This document shows, in pieces, positions 55,620 to 63,584 of a stretch of 64,000 nucleotides of DNA. The DNA is from an alpha proteobacterium SCGC AAA536-G10 (lineage in GTDB: Bacteria; Pseudomonadota; Alphaproteobacteria; Puniceispirillales; Marisalimonadaceae): positions 25,294 to 89,293 of the forward strand of contig ARQU01000005.1 in the NCBI GenBank assembly GCA_000384615.1. Reading direction: 5' to 3'. Under the pieces are notes generated by a model, which was not told where the DNA came from, searched no databases, and saw only the letters and a program-made list of their open reading frames with translations. Both the position numbers and the translations under genes were made by a program. Each line of letters begins with the position of its first letter. The stretch's first letter is position 1.

Positions 55620-56569
55620 AACGAAGCCTGAAAATTGCTTTTCTTATGGACCCTTTAGAAGAACTTGACCTTAATGGTGATACTACATTTGCACTCGCAC
55701 TTGAGGCTCAGCGAAGAGAACACGATATAAATTTTTTTAAGCCAGATGACCTTTTTTTTAAATCAGGACAAGTTTATGCAAATATTTGTAAATTTGAAGT
55801 GTCCTCTTTTAATCAAACTCATAATTATAAATATCATAATAAAATAATTTCACCCCTAAATAATTGTGATGTAATATTAATGAGACAAGATCCACCCTTT
55901 AATATGTCTTATATAACTGCGACACACATTTTAGAAAAGATTTCTGATTCAGTATTAATTATTAATAATCCCTATGAAGTTAGAAATGCCCCAGAGAAAA
56001 TATTTGTGACAAATTTCTCCCATTTAATGCCAAAGACCCTAATAACTAGAAATACAAAAATAATTGAAGACTTTAGAGATGAATATAAGGATATTATCAT
56101 TAAGCCACTATATGGAAATGGAGGACAAGGTGTTTTTCATGTTCCTCCTGAAGATGAAAATTTTCATTCCATTTTAGAAATGTTTTTTACTCAAAACAGC
56201 GAACCTCTCATGATACAAGAATATTTAAGTGATGTTAGAAATGGCGACAAAAGAATTATTTTAGTCAACGGGGAAGTTGTAGGTGCTATTAATAGAAAGC
56301 CTAAAAAAGGTGAAAGTAGGTCAAATATGCATGTTGGAGGAAAACCAGAAAAAACAACTTTGAGTAAAAGAGATAAGTATATCTGTAATGAAATTTCACA
56401 ACCTTTAAAAGATAAAGGATTGTATTTTGTTGGGATAGATATTATAGGTGATTATATAACAGAAATCAATGTTACTTCCCCTACAGGTATAAGGGAAATA
56501 AAAACTCTCGACACAATTGCAATTGAAGAAATTTTTTGGGAATTTATAGAGGATAAATTAAATATTTAG
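55616..56569 (+). CDS. gshB: Glutathione synthetase
   Basis: GshB joins gamma-glutamylcysteine and glycine. The 317-residue product has the prokaryotic GshB N-terminal domain (LKIAFLMDPLEELDLNGDTT, MRQDPPFN) and an ATP-grasp domain with IIKPLYGNGGQGVF, MIQEYLSDVRNGDKRIILVN (20 residues) and TEINVTSPTGIREI. Length is normal. gshA is not in the window. The gene overlaps the BON lipoprotein by 4 bp at its start and the convergent hinT by 4 bp at its end. Confidence 0.96.
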   Translation: MKRSLKIAFLMDPLEELDLNGDTTFALALEAQRREHDINFFKPDDLFFKSGQVYANICKFEVSSFNQTHNYKYHNKIISPLNNCDVILMRQDPPFNMSYITATHILEKISDSVLIINNPYEVRNAPEKIFVTNFSHLMPKTLITRNTKIIEDFRDEYKDIIIKPLYGNGGQGVFHVPPEDENFHSILEMFFTQNSEPLMIQEYLSDVRNGDKRIILVNGEVVGAINRKPKKGESRSNMHVGGKPEKTTLSKRDKYICNEISQPLKDKGLYFVGIDIIGDYITEINVTSPTGIREIKTLDTIAIEEIFWEFIEDKLNI

Positions 56570-56928
56570 TTAATCATTTTACCCAAATTCTTTCCTCCTA
56601 GCAAGTGAACATGAAAATGAGGCACATCTTGATTACCATCATCTCCTGAATTTGAAATAATACGAAAACCATTCATTGAAATTTTATATAATTTTATAAC
56701 ATCATTAACTAATTTCCAAAAAAATTCTATTTCTTTAGTCGAGCCATTTTCAATAAAATAGTGGAAATTTAAATAAGCTTTTTTTGGAATAATTAAAATG
56801 TGGATAGGTGATTGTGGATTAATGTCAGAAAATGCTAAAGCATAATCATTTTCAAGTACTTTATGAAAAGGAACCTCTGACCTTAGAATTTTAGCGAAAA
56901 TATTGTTTTTATCATAATTTTTGTTCAT
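56566..56928 (-). CDS. HIT-family nucleotide-binding protein (HinT)
   Basis: HIT proteins hydrolyse nucleoside phosphoramidates and similar compounds. The 120-residue product has the histidine triad HFHVHLLGG (His104, His106, His108), IFAKILRSEVPFHKVLEND near the start and HILIIPKKAYLN. Length is typical of HinT. It overlaps hisE by 17 bp, a tight coupling at the end of the histidine gene run, and overlaps gshB head-on at the 3' end. Confidence 0.93.
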   Translation of the reverse strand: MNKNYDKNNIFAKILRSEVPFHKVLENDYALAFSDINPQSPIHILIIPKKAYLNFHYFIENGSTKEIEFFWKLVNDVIKLYKISMNGFRIISNSGDDGNQDVPHFHVHLLGGKNLGKMIN

Positions 56929-57247
56929 TTTTTAAATTCCTACTGTTTTTTTCTTCAAACCCAGTTTTTAACTTTCGAGTTGATAATTCTTGCCAGATAT
57001 CTTGGGGATTTACACCAATTGATATCCACAATACAACTAAGTGATATATTAGATCTGCAGATTCTTTTACAATTCCTAATTTATTATTTTTAATGAAATC
57101 AATTATTAATTCCGAGGACTCTTCGCCAATTTTTTTTCCTAATAGTTCAGGATTGTTTATCAAATGCGCTGTGTAAGATTTATTTTCATCTATATTTATT
57201 CTTTTTTTTAAGTTATCAAACATTTCTTCTATAAATTGATCATTCAT
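56912..57247 (-). CDS. hisE: Phosphoribosyl-ATP pyrophosphatase
   Basis: HisE hydrolyses phosphoribosyl-ATP in the second step of histidine synthesis. The product has the MazG-like HisE signature KSYTAHLINNPELLGKKIGE and EESSELIIDFI with ESADLIYHLVVLW. I use the ATG at 57247, one base after the hisF stop (TAATATG); a GTG 12 bases upstream would overlap hisF. The C-terminal 20 residues are Lys/Asn-rich and overlap hinT. HisI, its usual fusion or operon partner, is not in the window. Confidence 0.94.
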   Translation of the reverse strand: MNDQFIEEMFDNLKKRINIDENKSYTAHLINNPELLGKKIGEESSELIIDFIKNNKLGIVKESADLIYHLVVLWISIGVNPQDIWQELSTRKLKTGFEEKNSRNLKNEQKL

Positions 57248-57248
57248 A

Positions 57249-58022
57249 TTAATTTTCACAATCTCTTACATGTATACCATTTTTTAACATTTCTTTCTTT
57301 ACTGAAAAAATTGAGTGAATCCCAAAATGAAAAATAGAAGCTGCTAGTACTGCCGAAGCTCCAGACTTAAGTACTACATCTACCATATCCCTAGGATTGC
57401 CTGCTCCCCCAGATGCTATTATTGGAACAGATACATTTTCAGATATTATCTTAGTAAGATGAAGATTATAGCCTGTCTTCATTCCATCAGCATTCATTGA
57501 AGTTAACAAAATTTCACCCGCCCCATTTTTAACTCCCTGACTCGCCCAATTTAAAACATCTACGTTTGTTCTCTTTCTTCCTCCATGTGTTGTAACCTCA
57601 TATCCACAAGGCATAACCTTATTCTCAATAGCATCAATTGCTAATACTACACATTGATTCCCAAATTTATCAGACGATTGTCTAATTATATTTGGATTGG
57701 ATACAGCTGCAGTATTGACTGATACTTTATCCGCTCCACATTTTAACAATTGACTAAAATCTTCTAAATTATTAACCCCTCCTCCTACAGTAAGAGGAAC
57801 AAAACAAGATTCTGCTGTTTTTGAAATTACGTCAAACATTGTTTTTCTTTTTTCGTGTGTGGCAGAAATATCTAAAAAACAAATTTCATCTGCACCTGTT
57901 TTACTATATAAATTGGCTTGTTCTACTGGATCACCGGCATCTTTTAAATCAACAAAATTAATACCTTTTACTGTTCTTCCTTCATGGACATCAAGGCAAG
58001 CAATTACTCTTGTTGATAACAT
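57249..58022 (-). CDS. hisF: Imidazole glycerol phosphate synthase, cyclase subunit
   Basis: HisF uses ammonia from HisH to make imidazole glycerol phosphate and AICAR. The 257-residue barrel has RVIACLDVHEGRTVKG with catalytic Asp11, LTVGGGVNN, CVVLAIDAIEN with the second catalytic aspartate, GAGEILLTSMNADG and PIIASGGAGNPRD. Its ATG overlaps the hisA stop as TAATG. Partner HisH is encoded three genes upstream in the same run. Confidence 0.97.
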   Translation of the reverse strand: MLSTRVIACLDVHEGRTVKGINFVDLKDAGDPVEQANLYSKTGADEICFLDISATHEKRKTMFDVISKTAESCFVPLTVGGGVNNLEDFSQLLKCGADKVSVNTAAVSNPNIIRQSSDKFGNQCVVLAIDAIENKVMPCGYEVTTHGGRKRTNVDVLNWASQGVKNGAGEILLTSMNADGMKTGYNLHLTKIISENVSVPIIASGGAGNPRDMVDVVLKSGASAVLAASIFHFGIHSIFSVKKEMLKNGIHVRDCEN

Positions 58023-58777
58023 TATAATCTTCCGTTTTTTATTGCTTCTAAAGCCTGAGAAAAAGTAAATTTTTTTTCGTATAGTGCTTTTCCAATTATA
58101 ACACCTTCAATTCCACTTGAAAATTCATGGCTTAATGTCATAATATCATTCAAAGAAGAAACTCCTCCAGAAGCAATGACAGGATGAGGAATGTATTTTG
58201 CAAACTTAGAAGTCTGCTCAAGACTAACACCTTGTAAACTTCCATCTCTTGATATGTCAGTATAGATAACAGAACTAATTATTGATGGATTAAATTTTTT
58301 AATTAAATCAACGGCTTGAGTATTAGACTGGCGTTTCCAACCATGTGACGCAATCATACCGTCTCTAACATCTGCCGCAATTACAATTTTCTTATAATAA
58401 TCTTTTTTTAAATTATTAACAAGATTTGGATTTTCATAAGCTAAAGTACCTAAAATCAATCTTTCAACGCTATTTTCTAGCCAAAAATCAATGTTTTGTT
58501 TGTTTCTAATCCCACCACCTAATTGAATCTTCACTTTATTTTGACAGGTTATCAAAAGTTTTTGTATTACAGTTTTATTAACAGTCTTTCCTTCAACCGC
58601 ACCATCTAGATCTACAACATGCAACCATTTTGCACCTTGATCTATAAACCACATGGCTTGATCTATTGGATTATAGTTATAAACAATCTCCTTTTTCATA
58701 TCTCCAAATAAGAGCCTAACGCATTTGCCATCTTTGATGTCTATAGCTGGATATAAATTGAAACATTCATCTATCAT
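58022..58777 (-). CDS. hisA: ProFAR isomerase
   Basis: HisA isomerises ProFAR in histidine synthesis. I start it at ATG 58777 (MIDECFNLYPAIDIKDGKCV), one base after the stop of the preceding GNAT gene; a longer frame would overlap that gene by 44 bases. The 251-residue barrel has AIDIKDGKCVRL with catalytic Asp13, VQIQLGGGIRN-type KIQLGGGIRN, YTDISRDGSLQG with the second catalytic aspartate and PVIASGGVSS. Order hisH-GNAT-hisA-hisF is conserved in several alphaproteobacteria. Confidence 0.96.
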   Translation of the reverse strand: MIDECFNLYPAIDIKDGKCVRLLFGDMKKEIVYNYNPIDQAMWFIDQGAKWLHVVDLDGAVEGKTVNKTVIQKLLITCQNKVKIQLGGGIRNKQNIDFWLENSVERLILGTLAYENPNLVNNLKKDYYKKIVIAADVRDGMIASHGWKRQSNTQAVDLIKKFNPSIISSVIYTDISRDGSLQGVSLEQTSKFAKYIPHPVIASGGVSSLNDIMTLSHEFSSGIEGVIIGKALYEKKFTFSQALEAIKNGRL

Positions 58778-58778
58778 T

Positions 58779-59312
58779 TTATAATTCTTTGTAATAATAA
58801 TAACCAGTAATATATTTTCCATCTATAAAAACTGATTTTGGATTAATTCCAGACTTGATAAAACCTGATTGTTCATATAGTTGTATAGCCCTATGTTGGG
58901 TTTCCCTAACTTCAAGGTTGATTACTTTAAATCCATCCTGTTTTGCCTTCAATTCTGCTTTTTGAAATACTGCCTTTGCCAACCCAAAACCTCTAGCCCA
59001 AGGAGCAAAGAAAAAGGTGCTTAATATGCAAGAATGCGATTGAGCTTCGTTGTTCTTAGCAGGTTTGATTAGTTGAACTGAGCCCGCTATAACATTATCT
59101 AGCTTACCCAAAATAAGAACTCTTTCGGGTATCAACAAAACTCCTTTCCAATAATTTTGTAATGTTTTATATGATGGTGGCAATATCCAACCAAAACCTC
59201 CACCTCCTATAATAGCTTCTTCAGTTGCGTCACAAAGTTCTTGCAAATCTACTTTGTCTAATCTTGTACAAATCTCAGCTTTTACATTGTATTTTTTAAT
59301 AGGTTTTTCCAT
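58779..59312 (-). CDS. GNAT-family N-acetyltransferase inside the his operon
   Basis: The 177-residue product is a GNAT domain: VIAGSVQLIKPAKN, STFFFAPWARGFGLAKAVFQ (acetyl-CoA loop region with RGFGLA) and LEVRETQHRAIQLYEQSGF. The N-terminal part with EEAIIGGGGFGWILPPS is a distinctive glycine-rich segment also seen in the related alphaproteobacterial his-operon proteins I know of. It lies between hisH (14 bp) and hisA (1 bp), so it is made with the histidine enzymes. Its substrate is unknown; no histidine-pathway step requires an acetyltransferase. Confidence 0.85.
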   Translation of the reverse strand: MEKPIKKYNVKAEICTRLDKVDLQELCDATEEAIIGGGGFGWILPPSYKTLQNYWKGVLLIPERVLILGKLDNVIAGSVQLIKPAKNNEAQSHSCILSTFFFAPWARGFGLAKAVFQKAELKAKQDGFKVINLEVRETQHRAIQLYEQSGFIKSGINPKSVFIDGKYITGYYYYKEL

Positions 59313-59326
59313 TGATTTCTATTTAA

Positions 59327-59986
59327 TTAGATATTCCATTTTAGCCAATTTGAAATTAATTTCTGACCTGATAAACTACTTTTTTCAGGATGAAACTGAA
59401 CTCCTAAATAATTTTCCTTACCAACAATTGCAGGAATTTGATGACAATAATCAGTACTAGCAATAATTTGTTTTGTTTGGTTAGTTTTCAAAAAATAAGA
59501 ATGAACAAAGTAATATTGGTCTTTATTGCTTATATTCTTAAGTATTGGGTGGTTAGTATATTCTAGATTTAAACTGTTCCATCCCATGTGCGGAACTTTA
59601 AAATTTCTTCCAAGATAGTCTAAACCAACCGTATTTATTTTATTAAAGCTACCACTTAACCACCCTAAACCTGAAGTTCTTGATTTTTCCAAACTGTAAT
59701 CAAACATCAGTTGCATTCCAACACAAATACCAAGAAATTTTTTCTTTTTATATAAAACTTGTTCAGATAAAACGTCAATTAATCCTACTGAACTTTGCAT
59801 CCCTTTTTTACAATCAGGATAAGAACCAACACCGGGAAGAACAAAATAATCTGCATTACTAATTGTGTTTAAATTATTTGTAACTTCAATCTTACATTTC
59901 AAATTATTCTCATTAATAGAATTAAGAAAGGCATTCTCGACAGATCTAAGGTTTCCAGATCCATAATCTATTATTATTAACTTCAT
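59327..59986 (-). CDS. hisH: Imidazole glycerol phosphate synthase, glutaminase subunit
   Basis: HisH releases ammonia from glutamine and feeds it to HisF. I start it at ATG 59986 (MKLIIIDYGSGNLRSVENAF), one base after the hisB stop; a longer frame would overlap hisB by 62 bases. The 219 residues carry the glutaminase triad Cys88 (LGICVGMQLMF), His199 and Glu201 (VQFHPEKSS), and GVGSYPDC. The order hisB-hisH is standard. Confidence 0.96.
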   Translation of the reverse strand: MKLIIIDYGSGNLRSVENAFLNSINENNLKCKIEVTNNLNTISNADYFVLPGVGSYPDCKKGMQSSVGLIDVLSEQVLYKKKKFLGICVGMQLMFDYSLEKSRTSGLGWLSGSFNKINTVGLDYLGRNFKVPHMGWNSLNLEYTNHPILKNISNKDQYYFVHSYFLKTNQTKQIIASTDYCHQIPAIVGKENYLGVQFHPEKSSLSGQKLISNWLKWNI

Positions 59987-59987
59987 A

Positions 59988-60605
59988 TTAACTATTTCCC
60001 GATAATGTACCTTTTGTTGAAGGTATATTATTGAAATTTTGTAAATCAATATTAATAGACTTTCTCATACAAATTGCTAGAGCTTTGAAACAAGATTCAA
60101 TAATATGATGTGTGTTTGTACCATATAGGTTTTCAATATGAATAGTAAGACCACCTGCTTGTGAAAATGACTGAAAAAACTCCCTGAAAATCTCTGTTTC
60201 AATATTTTTAATAGATATATTCGGTAAAAAAACATTCCAAATAAGCCAAGGTCGTTCAGATATATCAAGGCAGCATCTTGTGAGGCATTCGTCCATTGGT
60301 AAATAGTTGAAACTGTAACGCTTGATACCTCTTTTATTTCCTAATGCTTCTTTAATAGCTCTTCCTAAAGCCCAACCACAATCCTCTATAGTATGATGGG
60401 CATCGACTTTTAAATCACCTAAGCATTTCAAATCGATATCTATTAAACTATGTTTTGACAATTGTTCAAGCATATGGTCGAAAAAAGGTAAACCAGTTGT
60501 AATAGAGTTAACACCTTTACCATCTAAGTAGACTTTTGCGAAAATTTTCGTTTCATTAGTATTTCTAGTAACTATAGAAGTCCTTTTATCATTTGAATTT
60601 TTCAT
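59988..60605 (-). CDS. hisB: Imidazoleglycerol-phosphate dehydratase
   Basis: HisB dehydrates imidazole glycerol phosphate. The 205-residue monofunctional enzyme has GLPFFDHMLEQLSKHS, the metal-binding DAHHTIEDCGWALGRAI and the second half-site GTNTHHIIESCFKALAI, plus RFSFNYLPMDE-like RYSFNYLPMDECL. There is no phosphatase domain, unlike in E. coli. It is the first histidine gene of the run and follows the Smr gene by 13 bp. Confidence 0.97.
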   Translation of the reverse strand: MKNSNDKRTSIVTRNTNETKIFAKVYLDGKGVNSITTGLPFFDHMLEQLSKHSLIDIDLKCLGDLKVDAHHTIEDCGWALGRAIKEALGNKRGIKRYSFNYLPMDECLTRCCLDISERPWLIWNVFLPNISIKNIETEIFREFFQSFSQAGGLTIHIENLYGTNTHHIIESCFKALAICMRKSINIDLQNFNNIPSTKGTLSGNS

Positions 60606-60618
60606 AAATTGTCCAAAA

Positions 60619-61080
60619 TTATATAAATCTAAATTTATCCTTATTTTTAATTCTAACTATTAAAGCGCCTTCACCACCAAACTTTTTTGGTGCTGTTTTG
60701 AAATCTATTAATAACTTTGATAATATTCTTTCATTTAACCATAACGGAACTTCTTTTCTTAAAGCACCAGTATTATTATATCCTTTTCCTGTTATGATTA
60801 AAATATTTCTTAAATTTTCTTCATAAGCGTTTAAGATATACTTTTGTAAAGTTATTTTCGCCAGTTGTAATTTATAACCATGAAGATCTATAATACCTTT
60901 TGGCTTGAACTTTCCATTTTTAGACAGACTCGACCTATGTTGCCGTTGGATTTTCTTTGATGTTATTTTTGTTGAACTATAAACCAGATTGTTCTTATTT
61001 TGAAAATTGATACTTAGGTTATTTAACCTAGCAGTATAATTTTCCCACATCCGCTTGTCATTTTCTGAAATTGAAGACAT
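60619..61080 (-). CDS. Smr-domain protein
   Basis: The 153-residue product has a basic N-terminal part (1-60) and a C-terminal Smr domain with IIDLHGYKLQLAKITLQKYI (20 residues, the LDLHG motif), ILIITGKGYNNTGALRKEV (the TGKG motif) and FGGEGALIVRIK. Smr domains nick DNA or RNA; SmrB-type proteins cut mRNA at collided ribosomes. Which role applies here cannot be told. It follows the timA gene by 2 bp; mltA, which often lies between them, is missing. Confidence 0.87.
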   Translation of the reverse strand: MSSISENDKRMWENYTARLNNLSINFQNKNNLVYSSTKITSKKIQRQHRSSLSKNGKFKPKGIIDLHGYKLQLAKITLQKYILNAYEENLRNILIITGKGYNNTGALRKEVPLWLNERILSKLLIDFKTAPKKFGGEGALIVRIKNKDKFRFI

Positions 61081-61082
61081 TT

Positions 61083-61712
61083 TTAAAAACTTTTTGTTTC
61101 AACTAAAGTCCAATTATTCTGTTGGTCATTTATTTTTTTTTCAAAAACCCACTCGTCTTTAACGAGCATTTCTTTAGTTGCATCACCGTCAATAACTTTT
61201 TCGCTTTTATCCATTAATGCTTTTATTTGTAATGTTTCAAATATAACACTAATTTTAATTGAAGACTTAGTGATAGTTGACGATGAAATTTTATGGTCTT
61301 CGAATGATTTCAAATCAATTATAAGTGTTTCATTTTCTTTGTTTCTATCGTTAATAGCCACTTTGAAACTCTTTAAAACCGATGGTTTTATATAATCTTT
61401 TACGTCGTCCAGATCGCCACTAACGAAACTTTTAAGAACCATTTCAAAAAAGGTTTTGGAACCATTTAAAAAATTCTCTGTATTGAAATCAGCATCAACT
61501 TTCTTAATTTTATCGATTTCTGAATTAGATGAGATAATTTTTTTAGATTTTAACGAAAATACATTTGAGTTTTGCTTGGTTTGTTTTTTTTCATTAAAAT
61601 TGCTTTCTTCGAAGTCTGTTTTTGTACCTAATATATTTTTCAATCTAAAAATTAAAAAAATTGCTATTACTCCAAATATCAATATATCTAAATATGGAAT
61701 TCCATTTTGCAT
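61083..61712 (-). CDS. Tim44-like (TimA) membrane-anchored protein
   Basis: The 209 residues begin with a transmembrane anchor (YLDILIFGVIAIFLIFRL, about 7-24), then a charged linker, then the Tim44-type domain: FEMVLKSFVSGDLDDVKDYI and VLKSFKVAIN, with a late EWVFEKKINDQQNNWTLVET (20 residues). TimA is the alphaproteobacterial relative of the mitochondrial import factor Tim44. Divergent placement from secB, a protein-export chaperone, matches the usual alphaproteobacterial neighbourhood and fits a role at the inner membrane. Confidence 0.88.
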   Translation of the reverse strand: MQNGIPYLDILIFGVIAIFLIFRLKNILGTKTDFEESNFNEKKQTKQNSNVFSLKSKKIISSNSEIDKIKKVDADFNTENFLNGSKTFFEMVLKSFVSGDLDDVKDYIKPSVLKSFKVAINDRNKENETLIIDLKSFEDHKISSSTITKSSIKISVIFETLQIKALMDKSEKVIDGDATKEMLVKDEWVFEKKINDQQNNWTLVETKSF

Positions 61713-61837
61713 GTTTGTAACACCATCGCTATTAACTGTTTAGTCTTATTACTATAATATACAAAATTAATAAAAATTAATATTTATTATTGCTGAATTA
61801 ATTTATACTAATCTCAAAATAATATTTAGGGTGTTTA

Positions 61838-62266
61838 ATGATTAAAGTAAACGAAAATAAAGAAACTAGCATAAAAATAATTAAACATTATATCAAAGAT
61901 CTATCATTTGAGAATCCTCAATCTATAAATGATAATAATTCCTTAAATAATAATGATTGTAATTTATCTCAAAATCTTAGTTTTACTTATTTATCTTACA
62001 AAAACAATTTTTTTAGCGTCGTAATGAAATATAATTGCGAGGGTTCTTCTAAAAAAAATGGAAATAAACTTTTTGTTCTAGAGTTAGAATATTTTGGATT
62101 TTTTAAGATTAATGACAATCAAACTTATGATCAAGCTGATTTAACAAAAAGAGGGGGAAAATTAATTCTTCCTTTTGTTAGATCAATAATTAAAAACGTA
62201 ACGGATATGGGGGGAAGTAAACCCATTTATATACAAGATGTTGATTTTGATTTAATTAAAGGTTAG
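61838..62266 (+). CDS. secB: Protein-export chaperone SecB
   Basis: SecB keeps precursor proteins unfolded and passes them to SecA. The 142-residue product has IIKHYIKDLSFENPQS at the start, LELEYFGFFKINDN and LPFVRSIIKNVTDMGG with PIYIQDVDFD, all typical. It is shorter than E. coli SecB (155) mainly by its C-terminal tail. AGGGTG lies six bases before the ATG. Its stop overlaps the dnaQ stop by 4 bp. Confidence 0.95.
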   Translation: MIKVNENKETSIKIIKHYIKDLSFENPQSINDNNSLNNNDCNLSQNLSFTYLSYKNNFFSVVMKYNCEGSSKKNGNKLFVLELEYFGFFKINDNQTYDQADLTKRGGKLILPFVRSIIKNVTDMGGSKPIYIQDVDFDLIKG

Positions 62267-62973
62267 TTTTCTAATTTATCCCAAATATTATTTGGAATTT
62301 TCTTTATATTCTTGTTATGTAATTCATTATCTTTTATATTTAATGGTATATTCTTTTGAATCCTTTTTTTTTTGTTCTGGTATAAGTTTTCTATATTTAT
62401 GTGTGAAACATCGATATCTATATCTAATGGTTTCTCTTCGTCAATAAATTCCAATTTTGATTGTTTTCCTCCAATCAATTCTAGATAAACTTGAGCTAAT
62501 AATTTAGCGTCTTTGATGGCTCCATGAATTTCACGATGTGAAATATCTAAGTTAAATTTTTTACATAAAGCGTCTAGACTCACAGATTGACCAATAAAAT
62601 GTTTCTTTGCTAACAATAGTGTGTCAATTATATAGTTTTCATTTATTTCTGCTTTTTCACATTTCCTTAACTCTGAATTAATAAATCCAACATCGAAAGC
62701 AGCATTGTGTATAATAATTTTACTATCAGAGATAAAATTTATAAAATCATCTACAATGTCAATGAATTTGGGTTTGTCTTTTAAAAACTCTGAAGTAAGT
62801 CCATGTATTTTCAATGCTTGAGGTTCGGAGGCTTTTCCTGGATTTAAATATTGATGAAAAAACTTTCCCGTTTGAATATGGTTCTGTAATTCTACTATAC
62901 CAATTTCAACTATTCTATCACCATTGTTAACATCTAAACCTGTTGTTTCTGTATCTAAAACTATCTCTCTCAT
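62263..62973 (-). CDS. dnaQ: DNA polymerase III epsilon subunit
   Basis: Epsilon is the proofreading 3'-5' exonuclease of the replicase. The 236 residues have ExoI VLDTETTGLD (Asp7, Glu9), ExoII HNAAFDVGFIN and ExoIII HGAIKDAKLLAQVYLELIGG (20 residues, His and Asp), followed by a tail that should hold the clamp- and alpha-binding regions. Its ATG overlaps the coaE stop as ATGA, the conserved coaE-dnaQ pair next to the origin in alphaproteobacteria. Confidence 0.96.
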   Translation of the reverse strand: MREIVLDTETTGLDVNNGDRIVEIGIVELQNHIQTGKFFHQYLNPGKASEPQALKIHGLTSEFLKDKPKFIDIVDDFINFISDSKIIIHNAAFDVGFINSELRKCEKAEINENYIIDTLLLAKKHFIGQSVSLDALCKKFNLDISHREIHGAIKDAKLLAQVYLELIGGKQSKLEFIDEEKPLDIDIDVSHINIENLYQNKKKRIQKNIPLNIKDNELHNKNIKKIPNNIWDKLEN

Positions 62974-63584
62974 AACTTTAGAATTTTCCTTTTAAAGCTT
63001 ATTATTATTAGGTATGTAACAATTATTATGAAACTAATAAACTTTCCATAAGAAGTAGTAACCAAATATGGTCCTTTTTTTCTTTTCTTCTTTTCATCCC
63101 ATTGAGCCTTTTTTATAAGGTTTAGTTTTTTTTGGGTCATATTAGGTCTTGCTAAAACTCTTTTTTTTTGTGTTTTTTCATTTGCATAGACTAAAAATAC
63201 ATCATCACAAACTTTATCGGTACCTGTTTCATATAATAATGGAACATCAAGCGCAACTATGGTTGATTTGTTTTTGCGTTTGATAAAAGTATTTCTTCTT
63301 TCTTCTACTTTTGGGTGTATAATAGATTCTAATATTCTTCTATAATTTTCATTACCAAAAATTTTTTTACCCAACAAGTTTTTATCTATTTTTTTGTTAT
63401 TAGTTTCGGTTACAATTACATCTGGCCATAAATCATATATCTTTTTTTTTACTACATCATTATTTTCTAATATATCATTAACCTCTTTGTCTGAGTCAAA
63501 AACAGGTATTTTAAATTGCTTTAACATTTTAGCAATGGTCGATTTACCCATCCCTATAGAGCCTGTAATACCAATGATAATCAT
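62970..63584 (-). CDS. coaE: Dephospho-CoA kinase
   Basis: CoaE phosphorylates dephospho-CoA, the last step of coenzyme A synthesis. The 204-residue product has the P-loop GITGSIGMGKST (5-16), FDSDKEVN and ALDVPLLYETG. The C-terminal 20 or so residues are unusual: after TTSYGKF comes a strongly hydrophobic run (ISFIIIVTYLIIISF) and then KRKILKL, where relatives have a charged helix. I checked the other two frames at this point and neither gives a family-like end, so a frameshift is not evident. With coaBC this window holds two coenzyme A genes. Confidence 0.93.
   Translation of the reverse strand: MIIIGITGSIGMGKSTIAKMLKQFKIPVFDSDKEVNDILENNDVVKKKIYDLWPDVIVTETNNKKIDKNLLGKKIFGNENYRRILESIIHPKVEERRNTFIKRKNKSTIVALDVPLLYETGTDKVCDDVFLVYANEKTQKKRVLARPNMTQKKLNLIKKAQWDEKKKRKKGPYLVTTSYGKFISFIIIVTYLIIISFKRKILKL

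Noticed and set aside
62970-63070. Possible frameshift near the 3' end of coaE
   Set aside because: The other frames stop quickly and give no better match to the CoaE C-terminus, so I kept the gene intact.
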